This document shows positions 60,218 to 64,000 of a stretch of 64,000 bases of DNA, one piece after another. Below the pieces are notes generated by a model. The model saw only the letters and a program-made list of their open reading frames with translations. It searched no databases and was not told where the DNA came from. Position numbers and translations under genes: made by a program. Origin of the DNA: Syngnathus acus (lineage: Eukaryota > Chordata > Actinopteri > Syngnathiformes > Syngnathidae); contig NC_051097.1 of the NCBI RefSeq assembly GCF_901709675.1, positions 6,302,039 to 6,366,038 on the forward strand. Direction: 5' to 3'. Every line of letters starts with the position of its first letter. The stretch's first letter is position 1.

Positions 60218-61600
60218 TTGTAAATGACCTCGTAAAACTAATAATGCTATAAATATACAAACAGATCAACTATTGGAGGTACGAGGATTTTCTTGAAGGC
60301 CCAAATCAGGGACAGGCAAGAAAACAGAGGTATAGTGTGCCAACTGATGAGGCTTATTGCTATCCTATAATTATGTTAAACAAGTTACAGTTTCTTTGGG
60401 TCTGGGTTAGTGCGCAGTGTGATGAGGCAGCCATTGTGCAACTTTAAGAGTAGCAGATGAGCAGGGGAACATCCTGAAAGAACCAAGAGAGAAATGTTTT
60501 AGATCAGGGATTCCCAAATCAGGTGTGTCATAGGAAACTATCCTTTTCCACTCAATCGACCCAAATTATAAACTACAAATACTGCATCTTTATTCATCTG
60601 TCAATGTGAGCTAGTGACAGGCAAAACAATTAAATGCTCTCCCACAAGAAAGTACAATTAACCTGTTGCCCTTCAAACGACAGTATGTACACTTGTTTTT
60701 TATTTTAGGGGGGGTCGTGACATTTTTGTAATTACAAATATGTGCTCACTTAAAATTGGGAAAATACAATAACAACCCAAAAAAAGGATTTATAAAACAC
60801 CGAGGGTGGATTGTGAAATATCCTGAAATTTTAAACGTCTCACGTCTCTGTCTAAACGCAAGTAGGCGGGACACGGGTAGCCATCTTCGGTTCAAGTCGC
60901 CAAACAAATCCGGCTTTTCGTGTGCGTATACGCGTATATAAATAACACAATCCCACCCTGCTCGAGCGAAACACTCGGGGGGGCTTAACTGAACAAAGCA
61001 GTTTGTGTGTTGGCAGTGGGAAAAAGGAAATAATAGATCAAGGCATCTTGAATCATGCGCACGTGTCGTCACCCATTCACACGACTTGAAGCCCTCGCCA
61101 TCTTCACAGCACAGCGGTGACATTCAGCCGGTTTAAACACTCCGTTTACTACATACACGTCAAGTGAACCGCGGCAGTGTTAATTATTTGCACTTTTATT
61201 CGATACGTGGTATCGCCGTAGGAAATTGCGACATGTAGCATGTAGCTAAATGTTGCCGAGCAAAAGTGCTGGACAGATGGCCCCCACTCCTCGTATACCA
61301 ATGACGACTTTCATTGTGTCGTATAAACGAGTAACAAGTACAACTCGACTTGAGCATTCGCCCGAATGGATTCTTTGTCAAAGGACCAACAAATCCGCCA
61401 CCTTTTCCTCGCGTAATAGTAAGTAGGAGTAACATTTTTCATTCAAACTAGCGCCTCAAAGTAATTCTTCAGGGTAGACAGTCGGCTACAGTGGATGCTA
61501 ACAGTTATCCGCAATGATCCGGTTGAAGCTGCAATCGAGACGCGGGCGAAAACACACAGGTTCCATCATTTTGACGTGACACCACACAAATTCACTTACC
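60218..61600 (-). other. slc20a1 intron 1 (5' UTR intron)
   Basis: No coding exon was seen. The intron joins the CG-rich non-coding first exon to the ATG exon. Minus-strand frames inside it lack family resemblance. Confidence 0.5.
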
Positions 61601-63465
61601 GCACTTCGAGTAGTTGATTTTCGTTCGGAAAATAAATCCTTGTAGGCGCTAAGATAAATAGGATAGCGCGCGCGCGCTCACCGGAACGTTGCGAGGGAGG
61701 GACCGTGTAGAATTCAAATTAGATTTAAAATGCGATCACCGAAAATAAGGCCTTATAAAAAGAAATAAATATAAATTATGTTACGCGGCGCAAGCTGACA
61801 CGAACAGATAGCAGCGTCTTCTTTTCCAGAACCGTTTCAATGTCACAAGGCTTCACCACCGCGTGTGTACGCTCGCTGTTGCCGGCGAACGAGCGGGTGA
61901 AGGGGGGTTTTATCATTGGCTCGTCCCGCCCCTCCACCAAATCGCGACCTTAACCCCCACCCAGCTGACAGGACTGCTTTCAAATTCAAGAGGCACTTTG
62001 TTACTCTAAAAAGTACTCACACTCTGATGATCAAAGAAAATAAGACTCTGGTAGGGGTAGGATAACTAAATCAACTCTTGCGCTTGAAAAAAAAAACTAA
62101 AGGTGTAAACCAGGACGAGACATTCTTGAAAATGAAGAAAAACAGCAGGATCTTGTATGAAAAGAGAATCTAGAGAAATACCTGGGTTATGTAATTACCG
62201 TCGTATTTGTTGGGTATCATATTAAAAAGGGCTCAGTATCATAATCCTTAATTATTATGGATTTGCATGAGACTTGGTGGAAGAAAAACCTTCCAACTTG
62301 GCATTCCTTGATATTCGTTTTGGCGGTCCGCCCTAAATGACGTTAAAGCAGCATTTCGAGGAACATCCCTTATCGTTTCCGAGTAGTTTAGCAATCCTGT
62401 CGGTTTGGCAATGAGTGCCGGAAACAACCATGCAGAGTGAAGTCAAGAGGGGAAGGTGTCGTTTTACAAAAGGTGGTCAGTACGCCATCAAATCCTCTAT
62501 CGGACAAAGCCAGCGTATGCAGAGAGCAAGTATTGTAATTTAAATTAGAAATTGAATGAATTATTCAAACGGTATTTACGTCATCTAATTACATACTGTA
62601 GAATTTATTTTCCAGCCTTGATCACGGCATGCTCAGCAGATATAGCTTTTGTTTTCTTGGATAAATGACGCCACCTGCCGCCAAGCTAAAAGATTTCCCC
62701 GAATGTGTATTCATTTTCACAGCAAATCCCGTTCATGCATTTCAATCTAATGCTAATGATTGGGATTGAACTATTCGCTGTTCCCTTGTAAAACGTGTTT
62801 TCTTACTTTTGTGCCACCTGAAAGATCTTTTAATGATGTAGTCGTTGTATTGGCACACTGTCAGAGTACGTCCACACAGTATGTTTTGCATTTCTTTCCA
62901 TTATATGGATGTTACAGCCATAAAATACTTTTGAAACGCACATGCTTGTACCGATTCAATACGTTATAGACGATTTCCCTTCTCGACCAATCAAAATCAT
63001 CATGTTGTTGCTCATTTCCCAATCAGCATGCTTGTTAGAAGGCTGTAAGCCTATTGACTTCCGGGTGGGCGTGTTCACTAGACGGTAGGAAGAGGTCAAA
63101 GGAGTTGTTTGTTATGCATGGGACGTGCGTAATACGATTTGGCTCCAGAATATTAGAACATTTTGGATAATCTAACGCTTTGAGGCACTTATCTTTACAA
63201 ACGCAGGTATTCGCAAATTTGAATCCAAACAATCTCAGTTCATTAATGTGCGCAAGTGACGTGCTAACGCTAGCCGATGCTAAAAGTCGCGTGTTCACCA
63301 AGCGAGAATGGACATTTGCGAACTCAAATACTCCATATAATTTTTAATGTAAACGTTCGCCTCGTGCTTGGAGCTAGATCTTTCCACTAGCATTTCTTGC
63401 TACCCGAATTTTGGGAGAGTTATCCCGTCTGTTGGGAGCAATTTCCACGGTCGTAGCAAGCCGTC
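61601..63465. other. Divergent promoter region of slc20a1 and stard7
   Basis: A CG-rich patch with a (GC)n run at 61666-61677 and CG-dense sequence to about 61990 marks the slc20a1 promoter. The rest is AT-rich until the stard7 5' UTR. No gene seen. Confidence 0.55.
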
Positions 63466-63920
63466 ATGTTTCACTCCGTGCCCCGTCGTGTCACTACCGA
63501 GGTCGGCGTTAGGACACTCAGGCTCCCAGGGGTTAGGTCATTTCGACGGGCTGTGCAGAATGACGACGGCCAAGGCTCAGCGGCGTGGCTGGGCAGGGCC
63601 GCTGGCCTGTTCTTATCAACCCTGCGCCGGGTGGGGGTCCTCGCCACGGAGTCTGCAACGAGATCTGGACACAGAAGCAAGGATTTGCTGTCGATCTTCG
63701 CAGACCATTGCGGCTTTGTCACCGGCCAGAGGTTGCGGCGTGCTTGTCGGATTGCCGAGCTCTACTCCAATTTGTACTCTGAAAGGACCCGATGGACCCT
63801 GGTGAGCAGCTTATGGCGCAGGTTCCAGAGCAAGCATCCCTCCCCGGGCAAGCTGATCGCGGCACTTGCTGGGGTCTTCATGTGGGACAATGAGAAGATT
63901 CAAGATGAGGAAATGTACAG
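63466..63920 (+). CDS. stard7: stard7, first coding exon: StAR-related lipid transfer protein 7
   Basis: Only exon 1 is in the window; it ends at a donor after TAC AG (63920, phase 2). It encodes about 152 residues. An Arg-rich, acid-poor N-terminus fits a mitochondrial targeting sequence (MFHSVPRRVTTEVGVRTLRL). It is followed by the conserved STARD7 segment HCGFVTGQRLRRACRIAELY and a short hydrophobic stretch, GKLIAALAGVFMWDNEKIQ. The START domain, which carries phosphatidylcholine to mitochondria, lies beyond the window. ATG 63466 is the first in-frame start that gives a full targeting peptide. Paired with slc20a1, it recalls human chromosome 2q content. Confidence 0.9.
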
Positions 63921-64000
63921 GTTTGGAAGCTTTTATTCGATGGTGTCCGTCATTCCAACCCAAAAAAAAGTCTTCATTTGTCATGCTTTGCTTAGACTAG

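Overview
This is a 64 kb stretch of vertebrate nuclear DNA, almost certainly from a ray-finned (teleost) fish. The genes are intron-rich with GT-AG introns, and most introns are under 1 kb. Every recognisable protein resembles a vertebrate orthologue, the gene density (about one gene per 5 kb) is that of a compact fish genome, and the dispersed repeats are of fish type. The species cannot be named from the sequence.

Layout from left to right: the 3' end of inpp5j (+); mat2a (+), with METTL16-type hairpins in its 3' UTR; a short surfactant-protein-B-like saposin gene (-); a myeloperoxidase-family gene, mpx (+); 4.4 kb without a convincing gene; lox (+); snx24 (+); ggcx (-); a 192 bp tandem duplication; gmcl1 (+); fam136a (-), tail to tail with gmcl1; pcyox1 (+); an unrecognised secreted-protein gene made of micro-exons (+, 49.6-52.4 kb); slc20a1 (-); and the first coding exon of stard7 (+), cut by the window edge. 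Coding exons were placed by hand from splice sites and reading-frame phase; individual boundaries may be off by a base.

The genes are mostly unrelated housekeeping and secretory-pathway functions: S-adenosylmethionine synthesis, vitamin-K-dependent carboxylation, collagen and elastin cross-linking, endosomal sorting, prenylcysteine breakdown, phosphate import, lipid transfer. They keep fragments of known vertebrate gene order: mat2a/ggcx/sftpb (human 2p11), gmcl1/fam136a/pcyox1 (human 2p13), lox/snx24 (human 5q23) and slc20a1/stard7 (human 2q). Two genes, ggcx-gmcl1 and fam136a-pcyox1, form divergent pairs; gmcl1 and fam136a converge on one palindromic poly(A) signal.

The most unusual item is the gene at 49645-51683 (3' end possibly to about 52.4 kb). 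A signal peptide exon is followed by eleven tiny exons of 21-63 nt, every one a multiple of three and flanked by phase-1 introns, encoding an acidic secreted protein of about 170 residues that I cannot assign to a family. Other points worth checking are the three METTL16 hairpins of mat2a, a duplicated peptide motif in the slc20a1 cytoplasmic loop, an Asn where myeloperoxidase has its haem-linking Met, a GC-AG intron in gmcl1, the bidirectional poly(A) palindrome and a set of CTCF-like motifs.
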